Below are positions 20,800 through 34,700 of a stretch of DNA of 64,000 nucleotides, one piece after another (position 1 is the first letter of the stretch; every line of letters begins with the position of its first letter). The position numbers and the translations under genes were made by a program. Source of the stretch: Nymphaea colorata (Eukaryota; Streptophyta; Magnoliopsida; Nymphaeales; Nymphaeaceae); contig NC_045147.1 in assembly GCF_008831285.2 (NCBI RefSeq), positions 3,184,001 to 3,248,000 of the forward strand. The letters run 5' to 3'. Below the pieces are notes generated by a model. The model saw only the letters and a program-made list of their open reading frames with translations, ran no database searches and was not told the origin of the DNA.

Positions 20800-23700
20800 T
20801 TGTGCACCACCAGCCTTACCATTTTCGAAATCTTTCCTAAACACTGTCAAAATAAAAGATTGTTAAGGTAGCCTACTTTTCTTGGAAACAATTACAGAGA
20901 GGATCATGTAAGTTTCTGAATTTATTTTGATCTACTTTTTTTTAAGTTTTATGAATTTGGAAAGAAAACAAAAGGGTTCGGACCTCTACCATGTTTTCGG
21001 GGCTCTGGAACAAAGTCTTTGACTTATACCAAAAGCAGGACTCTAAATGTATGCAAAACCATTCTGCCTCATTCGAAGTTTTACAAATGGCAAAAGAGGG
21101 GTCTATTTAATTTAGAAATTGGAGAAATTAATGTCATTTCCTAATCACTTGTTAATTCAAATGAATGATTCCATACTCAAACACATTATTCTCAACTAAT
21201 ATTTAACTTATCCCATCAAGAATCAACTTATACTTTCTCTATTAGTTGATTTCACGCGTCATGGTTTAGAAAAAAATTAACATAAGTTCATGTTACACAC
21301 AGAATCCATATAAGCGGGATCTGGATTTGATTTTTTCTGAATTAGATGCTTGGATTCATGTTGTAGTTGTTTTCAGTAGATTGGAGTTAGAACATGATTT
21401 CAACTAATCCTGCCGATAATGCTTTCGACATCCATTGGCCCTATCTTATTTTCCCTTGATATATGATTTTGCAAAAGAAAAAATAAAGAATATATTGATC
21501 TGAACAGACAGGACTTTCAAAGTGTAAATAGTTTGCATTGAGACCCATTTTAGACTAAATTAATGTGTTTTCAGAAATTTTATGGGTTTGATTCAATTAT
21601 AAAAGCAGAAATTATTATTTGTCATTCTAAATGTGGTTTTATAAATTATTGGTCTTGAATGATATTCAAAGAGTTTCGAATTTGATACATAATCTTTGTT
21701 CGGATCCAACTTGCTTTCAAAATATATACCTTATTGCAAATGGATTTTGAAATGGATCCGGTTGTTTTTTTTTTAATAAATTTTAATGGCTTCAAAAGAA
21801 TTTCAGCATGTACTCAATTGGTTTAGAAGTTCTTGTAAATATAATTGGATTTGGATCTGATGCGCTTTAAAATAGTTGTTTTGGGTGTTTAATGGTTCAA
21901 AATATGGATTACGCTTGTTTAAAAAATTTATGAATGTTTGGATTTGAATATGTTAAAAAAAAGAGATATTGTATTTGTAGACCTAAATTGTCTTGAAAAT
22001 ATATTGTTGTTAAAAGAGATTTGGATCCAAATCTGACTTGTTTTGGAGAATACATATATTTTGGATTTGTTTATTGTGACAAACAGATTTGTTTCAGATA
22101 TAGATCCAAAGTTAGCTTGACTGAGTTGGTTAATCATATACGAGTTCAGTCTCAATTTCTTAAGTTTTATTTCTATAGATTGATTCAAAATAATAGATAG
22201 TTTTATGAAAACAAGGCAACACTTGGGATAAACCAATAGATGTGGAGGACATGGATCTCTTGTATTTTTCGATATGCATCGAGTTCCTTTCATGTATGCT
22301 AATGCATATTAGATGTTGCAAAATGCATGTGGATTCAGATCTAACTTAATTTAACATATGTATAGGCCTGCAATATGCACATGTTTGTTGTGTTGAGACC
22401 TGATAATATGATGGACATTTGTACCACTGTATTGTAGAAAGAATATGAGATATTTCTTGTCATTCAGCTTGCTTTGGTTCGGCATATGGATTTATGCATG
22501 AATAATAGTTGCTGAAAGATTTGGATATGGATCAATCTTAGTTCAAGACTTACTTACATGTGGATGTCATTGTGATCTTGCTATGTCATTGTGAACTTCC
22601 GTACTTAGACATTTTATAAAATAATTTTTCCTGACGTATGATCTAATTCACTATTTAAGCATTGGTGGTTTTAAAGTTAGTTTTGGTAACGATGCCTAAA
22701 TGTGTTGATAAGTTTCTGTACATTATGATTTTAAATTAAAATGATTTTGGACAAAAAAAAAATTGACTTCAAAAATTCGGGTCGTTACAACTTGAGAGAC
22801 CAAGGGATAGTTTGATAGTTAGAACGTCATCATGTGAATATTTCATGAATCTACCTCAAACTTCAATTTGAAGTAAATTTATGAAATGCCACTCTTCCAC
22901 TTGTCAAACAATCCCTAGCAATGGGGACAACAACATACTATTTCATGAATATAGACTAAAAATTGAGAGAGATTCTTAAAACAATATATTAACAATATTT
23001 TATGGATCTGCCCATATCTTCAAATTAAATGTATGTAATAGTATGTTATTGTTTCCGTTGTAGCCAGAGCATTGGTCTGCATTGTTTCAGTGTTGCCACC
23101 CGCTGCTAAAGTGAAATCAAACTCCTCAAACAGAACATTTTTGTCTTCCTACCTCCACTTGTCTATACGTAGATCTGTTACCATTTTTGGCAATATTGTT
23201 TGACTTTGTGGTGGAAACTCACAAATCTCTTCTGACCAAGGAAAGTATGCTACAACAAATAGGGTTGTTTAGAAGTATATGGTGAAAATGACTAATAGCA
23301 AAAATGTAGGGCAGATTTAGTTTCAGCAAACTAATATAAATGTTTGGCTAAATTTAGTTTGAAGGCATGTTTGATTAGTTTTAAGGTAGACGAGCCATAA
23401 CAACCCTCCTAGACTCGGTTTGTTGGTCTGACAGATCCTAACCCGCTTTCGGTTTCAACTCGAAAAAGGGTAGGAACTATGACAACTAACCACTTTAACA
23501 ATTCCCTTTATAAGCCCTTGAAAGTTCCTCTCAATCTTCAATATATGACTAAATTTTTGGGATGTTATAATCCACCCCCCTTAAGGTACACTCATCCGCG
23601 CGTGTGGGACCTGAGGTCCGAGTGTTGAACAATTCTCTAGTACCATTATAATTACCGGACCCACTCCTAAGCTCGGGCCCTTAGTCTGGTGGATCTCATT

Positions 23701-25440
23701 TATAGCCTTTTGGGATTGAAACCGAAATTGCTAGGGGTTGGGTTGGGATCTGCCGGACCAGGAGGGCAAGCGTGAGAATGGGTTGGCTCATTACACGAGC
23801 AATTCAGTTTAAAGTGTGATTTAGTTTTAAAATGATATCACATGAGTAATTTAGTATGGGAAAAGATGGATGATTTAATTTTAAAGTAGACAGTTTAGAG
23901 GTGCAACTTAGTCATTCACGTGATTTTTAAAGTACATAAATGACATGCAACTTGGTTTAACACTCGACTAGTTGAAAATGCGGCAATGCTAATGCGATAT
24001 GGTTTTTGGGCAACATAACGGGCAATTAAGTTTAAAATAAAATGAAAATCATTGGTGTGATTTAGTTTGTAGCATTAATTTATACTATTGTGAGTTACTA
24101 ATTGTTTGTCAAAACAAATGGGTACGTGATTTAGTTTGTAGTGCTATACTAATGTGAGCTGTGTGCAATGATCTTTAGAAATAGTTAGTCTCGTTTTTTT
24201 GTGCAGTGGTCATGTTTCTTTTTCACGAGGATGAAGCTAGCTAATGTCTACAGGTTCACTAAATTGATTGGATTTGAAACGAAATGTGTAAAAATTTTGA
24301 AAAAATGGAGAAGTTATTGAAAGAGGATTGAAGACAAGAATAAATATCCGAGGAGAGAAGGAGAGTGGTGTGACGTTGTCGTGCATGAATTTTAAAAATA
24401 TAATTAAAAAAAAAACTTAGAAAACCAACAAAAAAACTCTCACTTGGATGTGCATCAAATGGTGGTAGGTGGGGGATACTTGAAGGGCCGAAGCCCCTAA
24501 CTCCTCTTTTTCGATTTTCCTAAGGTTCAGGTCTCCATCGCGATCAAGGTAAACTTACGGTTGCTCTTTTCAACTCGAGAGATCAAGGTAAACTTACGGT
24601 TGCTCTTTTTAACTCGAGAGCAGTGCATACCACCGTTTGCACTTCAAAAAAATAGTGGCATTGACGATTGAACTAATGACCAAGCTTTCACCAACTCATC
24701 TGTCTTACCAGTTGTGTTTTGCACTTTGGGGCAGGTCAAACAAGGGAATATGGAAATGAACCTAGGAATGCTTTATTAATAGTAAATCGAAATATAGAGT
24801 GTCACTAGAAAAATGAGTCCCAAACAATAAAAAAACTCTCTACACATCCAAACCAATCAATACAGTCCTAGAAAAATGCCATGAAAATTGCTCAACTCCT
24901 TCTCCAAATAAAGGGCAATATTGTCTTTTTGCTCAATGAAATATATCCGATAATAGAGATCAAAACCTTAAGTTGCATAAACAAAAGGTTAGCTACCGAA
25001 AAACTTAAACAAAAGAAATGGGGATGAATAGTTACCTACCACAAACGTCTTTATCCTAAAAAGCAAGTCTGATATCTTAAGGGAATGGGTAACCAAAATG
25101 TCTTTATCCTAAAGGATAAGTCTAGTATCCTAGGGGGATTTATGCCGTTCACACTTATCCTAAAAATAGAAATCGAAATACTTCAAATAAAAATGCCTAA
25201 ATATTCTACCCTTGTGACTCCACGGCAATCCTGGGGCATATAATGCAGAATGAAACTATTTTGTGTGAAAATTTTCAGAACATAATTAACAAAGAAGTGT
25301 AAAATCAAAGAGTATACCCTAAAAACTGTTACAAACCTTTGTGGATAGATTATTTTAAAAAAGAGAATTGGGTAGCAAAGGATCAAATTTGACAAAATAG
25401 TTCTCATTTTTTAAGCTAAACATTCGAAAGAATATACTCC
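20800..25440. other. Intergenic AT-rich region, no gene supported
   Basis: No ORF here reads as a known family. A 39-bp direct repeat sits at 24542-24620. A segment at about 23390-23770 (GTTTGTTGGTCTGACAGATC to the GGGTTGGGATCTGCCGGACC area) has the look of an old, degraded mobile-element end, but I cannot place its limits. Confidence 0.5.
24542..24620. repeat. 39-bp tandem duplication
   Basis: Two adjacent copies beginning GATCAAGGTAAACTTACGG and ending AACTCGAGA, differing at one base of the T/C run. Confidence 0.9.
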
Positions 25441-25446
25441 GTTTCA

Positions 25447-25884
25447 CCATTACAAAAATCAGTTCTGGCTCTCTGGATACATGGAACGATTTGCTATTAC
25501 TCAGACGGTGATGTGGGTGAAGATTGAATCTTCACCTACGTCTAGAGGAAGACACGATGAACATTGGCCTTCACCACAGATACACACAAAACACATGTTG
25601 AAAGTTAGTTTTTACCGAAAGAATGTCAATAAAAACTTTTACCGACATCCAGGGGCGCGTCGATAAAAATTATCACTGACACTAGGCTTTTCGTCATTAA
25701 AATTATTACCAACGTCCATCAGATATCAATAATAACTTATTTAACTATGCGTGCCACAAAAATGTCGGTGATAGTTTTCACCGACATTCTCTTCACCGGT
25801 TGCCCTTTTGAGAAAACGGTAAAATTTTACCGATTTTTACAGACGTTTTCCGGCCGTCGGTAAAATACCAATTTTGTATAGCGT
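25447..25884. mobile_element. Candidate CACTA-like or related non-autonomous DNA transposon
   Basis: The left end reads CCATTACAAAAATCAG. The right end, reverse-complemented, reads CGCTATACAAAATTGG, resembling degenerate CACTA termini. The interior carries many copies, in both orientations, of TTTTACCGAC/GTCGGTAAAA-like motifs, a pattern common to subterminal regions of plant CACTA and related MITEs. No transposase is present. The superfamily call is tentative. Confidence 0.4.
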
Positions 25885-25885
25885 A

Positions 25886-27552
25886 CCTTGCCAAATTCGA
25901 CTGAACATTAAAGATTGCAAAAAAGGAACCATGGCCAGAAATGAATTGTGATACTTTGGCCAGAATTTTAAGAAGCTGCCTGTTTACATGGAGGAAACTG
26001 GTTATTCTTCTCCGGCGACTTCTGGGCCTCCACGTGATCACACAAATCCAAAAACATTGTATTCAAAATACTAAAAAATTATTAATCTTGGCTTGGCTTG
26101 GAATTGCCAGAATGATAAAATCTCTAGCCATATAACTTGGATAAAGTCCGGCCAATTTCTAGAGAGGAACCAGTTGAGATCTGCCCGTGGTTCATCAATC
26201 AAACTGGAATACACTCAACGTAACTCCACTACAACCAAATTGCAGACATTAAAAAACATACAAACATGAAAATCAACCACCTGCTGGAATTCTCCAGTCA
26301 TCTCTGAAAATGTGACACCATTTTGGAGAACTCGGTGGCCACTAGTGAACAACAAAAGTTCTTATGCGGATCGTTGCATTTAAGGACTGTGTAGGGCGCG
26401 ACATTCAAGTTGAAGGGTGCACCGTTGCTATCGCTGACACCGACGCAGCTCAGGACCCCGGAGGTAGGAGGAATGGGGGGCCTTCGGGTCTTTTTCGAGC
26501 GATAGGATTAATACCTCTCGCTCACCCGAAAGGACTCCAAAACCAGGAATATCACGTCAATCCAACCTAAACATGGTACGATGATGGGATATAGTTCTAA
26601 ACACGAACCAAATCCACTAAAAGTACACGTTTTTGCACTATGAACTAGAAATTCATACAAAAAAGGAATGGCGTACACGTTCATGCGTCTCCTTATTTCT
26701 TGCATAAATCGGAGATAAAACGATCTGGAACAGAATGATACTGAAGGAATTAAAGTGTTGGAATTCACGCTCCATACAAGGGATGCTTTCAAACCCAACA
26801 GATGATTATTGATAAGTAAGCACATTAGTGACATGGCCAAGGAGCATGAGCTAGGTCAAACCAATGTCATTATTGATGCATTGAGTCAAAGAAAAAATGT
26901 GGCAGCTACATATTGAAGCAGAAGAGACGTCAACGTTATAAATAATGCAACCACTTCATTAATGTCAAACAGAGAAACCTAGCTTGCCCATGCTAGCAGC
27001 CTGGTCCCCGACACGTTAAGTACCCAAGGGCCCTTTTGATGGGCCTAAAATTTCCTGTAGCACAAGAAATATTTTTTAAATTTTCAAAATTTTTTTGGTT
27101 TATCTAACGCGGAAATTTTTTTTTGAATGTTGAAGCTGAAAACGAAAATATATTTTCGAAAAAATTTTTCCAGCAAGAGATGTGGACAAATTTTTCCGAT
27201 TTTTTTTTTACTGTTACCTCTTCCTCTTCCTCCCTCACTCTCCGCCTCTCTTCTTCATCCCTCTTTCCCTTCTTCCTCCTTCCTTTTTCTCCTAAACCTG
27301 AAAATATATTTCTTTTTCATCAACCTATGATTTTTTATTGGAACTTACCACATAGTTGGAGCCCAATGGTAAACTTCTCCTTATCATCCTTTTCTTGTGC
27401 ATCCAAAACTCCTCCGCAAGAAGTTTTGGTTCTCTTGTGCTGAGCAACAGTGGTTTCCTCGGCTCAAGCTCGATCGGCCCATTCCAGGCCCAGGCTCGAG
27501 TCCACCATGGTGATGCAGAGAAGGCTGCATTGGCCATGGCCCGACGATGCGA

Positions 27553-27586
<34 letters not shown>

Positions 27587-29250
27587 AAACGGAGAGAGAG
27601 AGAAAAAAGAAGATCTCAGATCTAAAGTGAACAAATGCACTTTGAGCATCCTAGTATGATGGATTTGGTTAAAAAGTAATGATTGAAGGTCTGATAGAAG
27701 GAGGCCCGACTTAAGTCCATGAATATAAGATCCACCACTGAGATCGACAGTGAAATAAACACAAGAGACTTAGATTCTTAAAACGCCACAGCACCCAATG
27801 CCAACCTAACTTCTGAAGGCCGTCAGCTTTTCATGTAAATTCTCAAACCTGCGCTCCGTAGATGGAAACCATCGGTTGTTTTTGAAAATGATGAAATTAC
27901 CCTCTCGTCCCGTTCGCTGTTTCCCGGCACCGCCTCTCTCTCTCTCTCGTCATCGTGCGGTGCCCATGAACATTGCTGGCAGGATTTCGGGTGGTGTGGC
28001 ATGGTGATCAAAGCAGATGCTACTTGTGTCTTTTCTTTTCTAACGTAAGCTTACCCTGCAAATCATCATTTGCCTCAACCACATTCAGAAGAATGTTGAG
28101 AATTAGGGAGAGGCTGCCACTTCGTCTTCTCCTCCGAGCACCCGACGGGCAGAGGAGTAGAGGTTCCACAACGATCTATCGAAGCACGGTCAGTTTTGAA
28201 TAGCAATTCTCGTCCTCAGTACAATGTGAGCAACTCTTCCCCATTTTTAATTGCCGCTTGTTCTTCGTTAAAGCGAGCCCTTTGCATTTGAGAACAATTT
28301 CACGGGACAATTTGGCGAATATTTGATTCATATGTAAGAAACCTTGAGAAGTTGGGATCTGAGTGTTTTAATTTCTTGCCAAGTTGCCTGAACAGAGCTT
28401 TTCCCCTTTAATATTAACCTCAAACGCGTGTTTCACCCCCTGTCACAGGAGATTATCCTTTTCATTGACCTGTAATGCCTTCTATGCTTGAGCCCTTGAA
28501 CTAGCAGAGACAAATTTTTGCTCCCAGCCTTTCCCCGCAGTCACACTTTCGCTGCTGTTGAGGGCACCACCTCTTCCTCATTGAACCGCATTGCAGAAGT
28601 TAAGTCTCATTGAGCCTCTTCTGAAACTCAAAATTTTGCACCAGAGTGAACCTCTCTCCATGGCATCATTGTCTCTCCAGATAAAGCCACTTGTGATTCA
28701 GATAAACATATGTTTAAAGTCTTCATGATCCCATCTTAGACTTTTATAAACTTCAACACATGATTTCCAGATGAAAAAGATTCGATGGAATGCGGACTTG
28801 ACCAGCGACACTTTATTAGGGTGTGTTTCTGTTGCGTGTGAACTCAGTTTTGCAAGCTTTAATTTCTATCTTTTTAGCTGAAGATTTAAAGTGTTATTCA
28901 GCTCTTATTTGGGAGATTTAAGGAACTTAGCTGCCAATTTTTGAAGAGAAAGAGGAAGATGATATTTTCAAAATAAATGTGAGCATATGAACGTTCAAGC
29001 GTTGTAGAATCTCTTTCTTGTTCCATGTTTGGTCTAACGGAGTATTTTAGATGGGATGGGGATGTTTACTGTTTAGAGGTGCTCCTAAGGCATCTGCTCC
29101 GTTCTCTCCAATGTTTTTGAAAGCTATGGTACAACAGCACCTGTTGTACCAATAATGCCGAGATATTGAAAGTCTCTTGGTCCCTTATGATAATGGAGGG
29201 AAGGATGAAAGGTTCGGCTCTCTTGTGGGATTGAATGAAATACTCTTCTG
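25886..29250. other. Intergenic region, no gene supported
   Basis: It contains a short inverted repeat at about 26479-26532 (CCTTCGGGT against ACCCGAAAGG), a (TA)n run at about 27555-27582 and pyrimidine-rich tracts. The stretch 27900-28700 is less AT-rich and has gene-like reading frames with stops (for example 27973-28203). I do not recognise them; this could be a decayed gene. Confidence 0.45.
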
Positions 29251-29257
29251 AGGTTGA

Positions 29258-29753
29258 AAGGTAGGGCTCGCTTGAGCTTTGGGACCACTTTAATTTTTTT
29301 TTTAAAAAATTATATGTAAATTTTAGAAAAATTTACTTATTTTATATAAAATTTTAAAAAACGAAATTTTAACCTTAGTCAAAATTTAAAAACTTTAATT
29401 CAATTCCTCTCCCTTATGAAAATGGAGAGAAGGATGAAAGGTTTCGAATGAAATACTCCTCCTATTCACTTAATGAGTAATAATGATTAATGGTGAGTTT
29501 AAGAAAAAAAAAAGAATAACAACCCAAACGATATCATGGTAGCAGTGGCCCTAAGTGGCCCTGAGCAGGAGCGGAGCCAAGGTAGGGCTCCCTTGAGCTT
29601 TGGCCCCACTTTAATTTTTTTAAAAAGAAAATTATATGTAAATTTTAAAAAATTTCACTTATTTTATATAAAATTTTAAAAAATAATATTTTAACTACAG
29701 TCAAAATTTAGAAACTTTAATTTGACTCCCTTCATAAATTTTTTTTTGGCTCT
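29258..29753. repeat. Two direct copies of a ~160-bp repeat with GGAGCCAA-type ends
   Basis: The segment from GGTAGGGCTCGCTTGAGCTT (about 29261) recurs at about 29580 with many matches through the AT-rich interior. The second copy is flanked by GGAGCGGAGCCAA on the left and TTGGCTCTGCC on the right, an imperfect inverted pair suggesting a small transposon about 180 bp long. Confidence 0.55.
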
Positions 29754-29759
29754 GCCATG

Positions 29760-30276
29760 CTGAAGTAGATCTCCAGGCAAGTGGGTGACTGTTGTTGCTG
29801 AGTATGTAAGGGTAGGGAAGGTGTCGGTGGATAACTGGTGTTGGATGGCTTGGGTGTATTTGAAGGCATCTGTGAGAGACGCCCCACATGGGCGGGACCA
29901 TTTGCAGCATGGGAGGAATGTAGGCAGCAATGCTCTAGGAGACAGGAGTGAAGGCAATTGCAATGAGATGGTAGCTTTTTGGTTCCATCTTAAAGTTAGC
30001 GTTCTTTATTCACATTCAACAAAGCTGCTGTTGTTTTCGAGGGGTTGAGACACTGTACTGTTGTTTTTAGGGGTTGACACAATGAACAAGGTGGGGTTGG
30101 TAACCCAACAATCTTTGTTTCAAAACTGTTTCATTGATCTGTATATGTATATAATGTATATGCAAAAAATATACTAAATACAAAATGGAAAGAAGACTAG
30201 GTGAAAATAAAAAATAAGGAAGATCAGTCGATGATATATAAATAATGACCCATAAATCAAGTTCGGGTTCAAATTC

Positions 30277-30331
<55 letters not shown>

Positions 30332-31000
30332 CTAGATGTGATTGTTTCTCTTTATAATGATAGATAAATAAAAAAGTTCCTCATGATCCTTGTTTACCTA
30401 CTCGTACTTGATATGTCTAATATTGATTGGGTTGGGTGAACTTAAAAATTCATTCATTGAATCAAATTAGTAAGCAATTGAATTAGATTCGATTGAATAG
30501 TACCAACAAAATTGAGCACTAACTCCCATTTTTTATTGAATTAACCGATCAACTTGCTATCAGACATTTTTTTTAGTTGGTAATATTTGCAAAAACTTAA
30601 GACATAGTTCAGTTTTTTATGAATACAAATCCTACTACTTTTTGGTTTAGAAGTTTCAACACTTGTGAAAGAAAATCAATGACGTATCGCTCAAATTATT
30701 GGTCCAAAGAAAGACACTCACAGACACCAAAACATGCTCTGCCCTATAATTCTAGAGAGACTAAAACATGGACCCCTATTTTAGGGGGACGATTGGTTAA
30801 TGAGATCCTCATCTCTTTTGAGTGGAAGCATAAAATAATCCCCGGTCACTCAGAAGTCAAAGACTCAAAAACGACTATTTGAAAAATTTCATGAAAAGTT
30901 GAGCACCTTTCGTTATCTTTTAAAATTAGGTGGTACTTTGTTATTTCTTCATAGGCAAGCCTCATTTTATAAATTGTTCCCATATAAGACTCTTTCTGTA
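29760..31000. other. Intergenic region upstream of TRAPPC8
   Basis: No gene supported. A (TA)n microsatellite occupies 30282-30328. The sequence becomes more GC- and pyrimidine-rich after about 31020, as expected near a promoter or leader. Confidence 0.55.
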
Positions 31001-31228
31001 ATTGTGTAAAGCAGCCAACTGCGGGGTGTCCACTCGGTCTTTCTCCTCCCACGCCCTTTCTCTTCCTCCCTGCCTTGCAGGTCTAGGGATTCGGAAGCAC
31101 TCATTCGGCGACGGATCTCCGGTCGTCCGCAGGGAGATTCCGGTCACCGACGACCGCCGATCCACAATATTGTGGTCGCCTTCTTCAGATTCCTCTCGTT
31201 TTATCCTCTTAATTTCTCGGGGTTCCAC

Positions 31229-31235
31229 TATAAAA
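31229..31235 (+). promoter_or_regulatory. Candidate TATA box of TRAPPC8
   Basis: TATAAAA lies 290 bp before the ATG, in a stretch that is otherwise fairly GC-rich. Transcription could start near 31260 and give a leader of about 265 bp. The leader would hold a short upstream ORF from ATG 31387. The pyrimidine-rich tract and CAG at 31025-31080 could instead mean that a leader intron and promoter lie further upstream. Confidence 0.3.
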
Positions 31236-31524
31236 GGTGCATCGTTTAATGCAATATTTGAACGACGTAACCACACGAGAGTGGGGTTCGGGTTTTGAAG
31301 GTAGCGTTGCTTCCAAGAATCGGACCCAAGAATCTCTCATTCATATTATTTCTGCTACAACGTCTCTGTCAGTCTTTTGGTTTTCATGATCGTCTCATTG
31401 TGGAATACAACCGTTCTTCATGTAAAGGATTGACTGATATCTTCGGAGGACCGAATTGGGTTGAAGAAAGTTTTTGAAGGCATTCTGTGGTGGTGGCAAA
31501 GTGCGGAGTCTGAGTGGAGGCACG

Positions 31525-31708
31525 ATGTTGCCTCCCAACGAGGAGAGGATAGATGTGGTCAATTCTCCTCTTGGGACAATGCTGCTGGAAGAGATAACCC
31601 CTGTTATCATGGTTATTGCGACGCCGCTCGTCGAAGAAGCGTGTCAAAAGAACAAGTTGAATCTTGTTGAGATACTGCAGCCATATTGCTCGTTCGACAA
31701 TATTGATG
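31525..31708 (+). CDS. TRAPPC8: TRAPPC8 exon 1
   Basis: Residues 1-61 plus one base. It begins MLPPNEERID and holds the conserved LLEEITPVIMV. Donor GATG|GTGAAT, phase 1. Confidence 0.92.
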
Positions 31709-34700
31709 GTGAATACCTCCTCTTGTCCAAAATCTCCTTGCTGTTAAGACACTTTTCTGTGTTAAATGAAGCTCAAGCTCATTTCTTTTTTGGGATATTT
31801 TTGTGTATGTAGTGCCTGTTCGTACAGCAAGCGATCAGCCTTATAGGCTGCAAAGGTTCAAGCTGCGGTTGGTTTATGCTTCAAATGTTATCCAACCTAA
31901 TCCTGAGGTGCACTCCCTCTCTCTCTTTCTCTCCGAAAAGGTTCACTGTCCTGAAATTAGATAGAAAGTTCCTAATTGCTTCACTTGCTTGTTGGTGGAT
32001 TTATGTTGGTTCTATTATACCTGAGGGTGATTATCCTTTAAGTATAAACCTGGTATTTTTCTTCCCTGAACAGACTGCCGCAGAGCGCGTGAAGGAAGCA
32101 GTTAGAAGTGCAAGTGATAAACTTCCTGATTTTCAAGGAGAAGACGAACATTACGGCAGTGATCCAACTGGTAAGATATTTTTTGAGTTGGGATCTCAGC
32201 ATTTTTGCTGGTTGAACTTCAGCACCTCCCGACTTCAGACTAACTTCAGCACCTCCCGAATTTGGGCTAACTCCTCTGTTGCAACTGCCTTATGCCTATA
32301 CTTATTGTGTCATGGGCCTTTCTGCACGATGCAATGTGGTGTTGGGGAGGTATTTTTTGTGTTTAACAGGCTGCAACTTATGCTAGACTAAATATTTTGG
32401 AGAAGCGAACATGATTCATATCTTTTCTGTTTCCCTCTAGTCCACCAAAACGTTATTTTCTCTTGTGCAAGGCCGCTATGCATGTGGTTGTACCAGTTTA
32501 CGTCTAGAGCCCTAAAACCAAATGGAAGTTTCTGAGGTTTCACTTTTTATCCATCTTTTTCCTTGGTGTTTGAGATGGATGGGGCAATGGTTTTTGCTGG
32601 TGGTTCTTAATAAAAAATAATGGATATGGTGGATCCTAAACCGCCTAGCAGTTGCCTTTGGTTTGCAACCAAAAAACTACGACCTGGTAAACTAAACCAA
32701 GTTCTCAATGTAATGGATCCCAACCTGAACCAGCCCTATAGCAGGCTCCAGTTTGTACCCAAAATGAATCAACACAACCAGTAGTATGCCACACGGGTAT
32801 ATAGACCCCTTGAGTTTTCTCGAAAACCATTGATACAATGCTAAACTTTCCCCAGCTTTGGCTGTTACAATTTTGGTCACTAACTTGTTCAACTTTTTCA
32901 TTTTCAGCTTATTTTTGCTGCAGAAGAATACTTGGTATATTTTGTAGTTGAGAATGCCTTCTGCTTCCACTGCCATCAATAACTAATAGAAGTGTCTGTG
33001 TTTGTTTTTAGTGGATAATTGTGAGTCAAGATTATCATGGTTTCAAGACTTCAACAGGGAGATCGTGCGGACTTTATCCTTCTCAGACCATGAAGCCTTC
33101 GATCATCCAGTTGCTTGTAGGTCCTAATCCTTTGAGAAATTATACTACTTGTTTAGTATATAGAGGTTTGATTATGCTTGTGACTTTGTCAATTTACTGC
33201 TTTAGCATGTATATAACCAAGAGATAGTAAAAGGCTGCCATTTCTCTATCTACAGGCCTGTTGGCTGTGTCTTCAAAAGATGAACAACCTGTCAATAAAT
33301 TCGTGGACATTTTCGACAAAGATCAGTTGCCTTCTCTTCTTAAGGAAGGTGCAATGGACCCAAAGATTCTGAAGTATTATTTGTTAGTACATGATAATCA
33401 AGAAGCAAGAAGTGACAAGTATTATTTTGGTCCTTTTCCCTTTTGAGAAACATCCTTTTGCTTGAGTGTACTCTTAGTCTACTGCTCTTATTTGCATCTC
33501 CAGTATGATTATCTCTTATTTACTTGAACTCACCTTTTGTCACTATCATATTTTGCTACTTTTATTATGTGGGTGCTTCTTAGAATACATACATACATTA
33601 GCTTTATGCTCAATCCATTGTCACAGAAAAAAACACATATTGTTTGTGTTTTTTTTTTTGCATTTTTTTGGTGTTTTTCACATTTTTTGAATTACAAGAT
33701 TTTTATTTTCCCATTTTTCCGATTTTATTTTTAGTTTTTTAAACTTTTTTAGAACTTGCCAATATTTTCTCAAGATTTTCAACTTTGTCGTATTATATCC
33801 GAGAAAAAACCTCGCCATTCTATACCTGAAAATGAACTTTGTGACAATGGCTCAATCATAAGGTAGACAAGGCATGTCTAATATAAAATTCCACAATTTT
33901 ATTATGAAATTGAGAGTTGGTACTTTAATAGTCTTGTTATTGAGTCAGAGATTTTTTGGTGAAAGTCTATATATATTTTAGCTTTTGTTGTTAAGCTTGC
34001 ACGTTTTGTACAAGTCTCTTTTAATACATAACTATAGAAATACATCACTATTGTTATTTTTATTGTTTGAATGCTAGTTAAATACATCAGCCTTCAAAAA
34101 CTGTGCAGAAGGATATTCTTAGATAAATAAAGAGATGAATTGGCGAGGTTATTTAGGAACTTTTCATTTTAGCTAGACTGGGTCAGTGTACTGCAAATAT
34201 TGTCTGAGGAACTAAGGTTTTCTTAACTGTGTGGTAGACAGGTAGGAACCACAAGCTTTTTCTTTGCACTGGAGCTTGGTCTTCATATATTTGTTTAATA
34301 AATGACTGAAGGTTAAGCTTGATAGAAAAGTGTGAGTTAAGTGACTGCAGCTGGAGCCTCATTAACCTAATGGAGGCATGTTGAAATATTAAATAACTTT
34401 AGTTTGTAGAAACTTCTATACCTATGAATGTCAAACGTATGCCTAGGAAAATATAAAATAGTTGTTGAAACACTAGAAATTATTGGGCAAAATACTGAAT
34501 ATAAGTGGTTGAGTTCCACTAGATGTTCGTAGTCCTATTCTGCAATCGGTCCACTTAAGTATTTTAAGGTTACTAGATCGGACATTATGCATGCAGTGCA
34601 TATAGCAAGCCCATTTGGAGCATGTATCAACCTATGTCACATAAGTGCGGGGTGCGGGTGCTGGAGCGGCACATCTCAAAAAATTTAGGTGCAGTATATA

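Noticed and set aside
27356-27625. ORF that looks like a secreted protein (hydrophobic start)
   Set aside because: It opens with TTG rather than ATG and runs into a TA microsatellite; no conserved domain.
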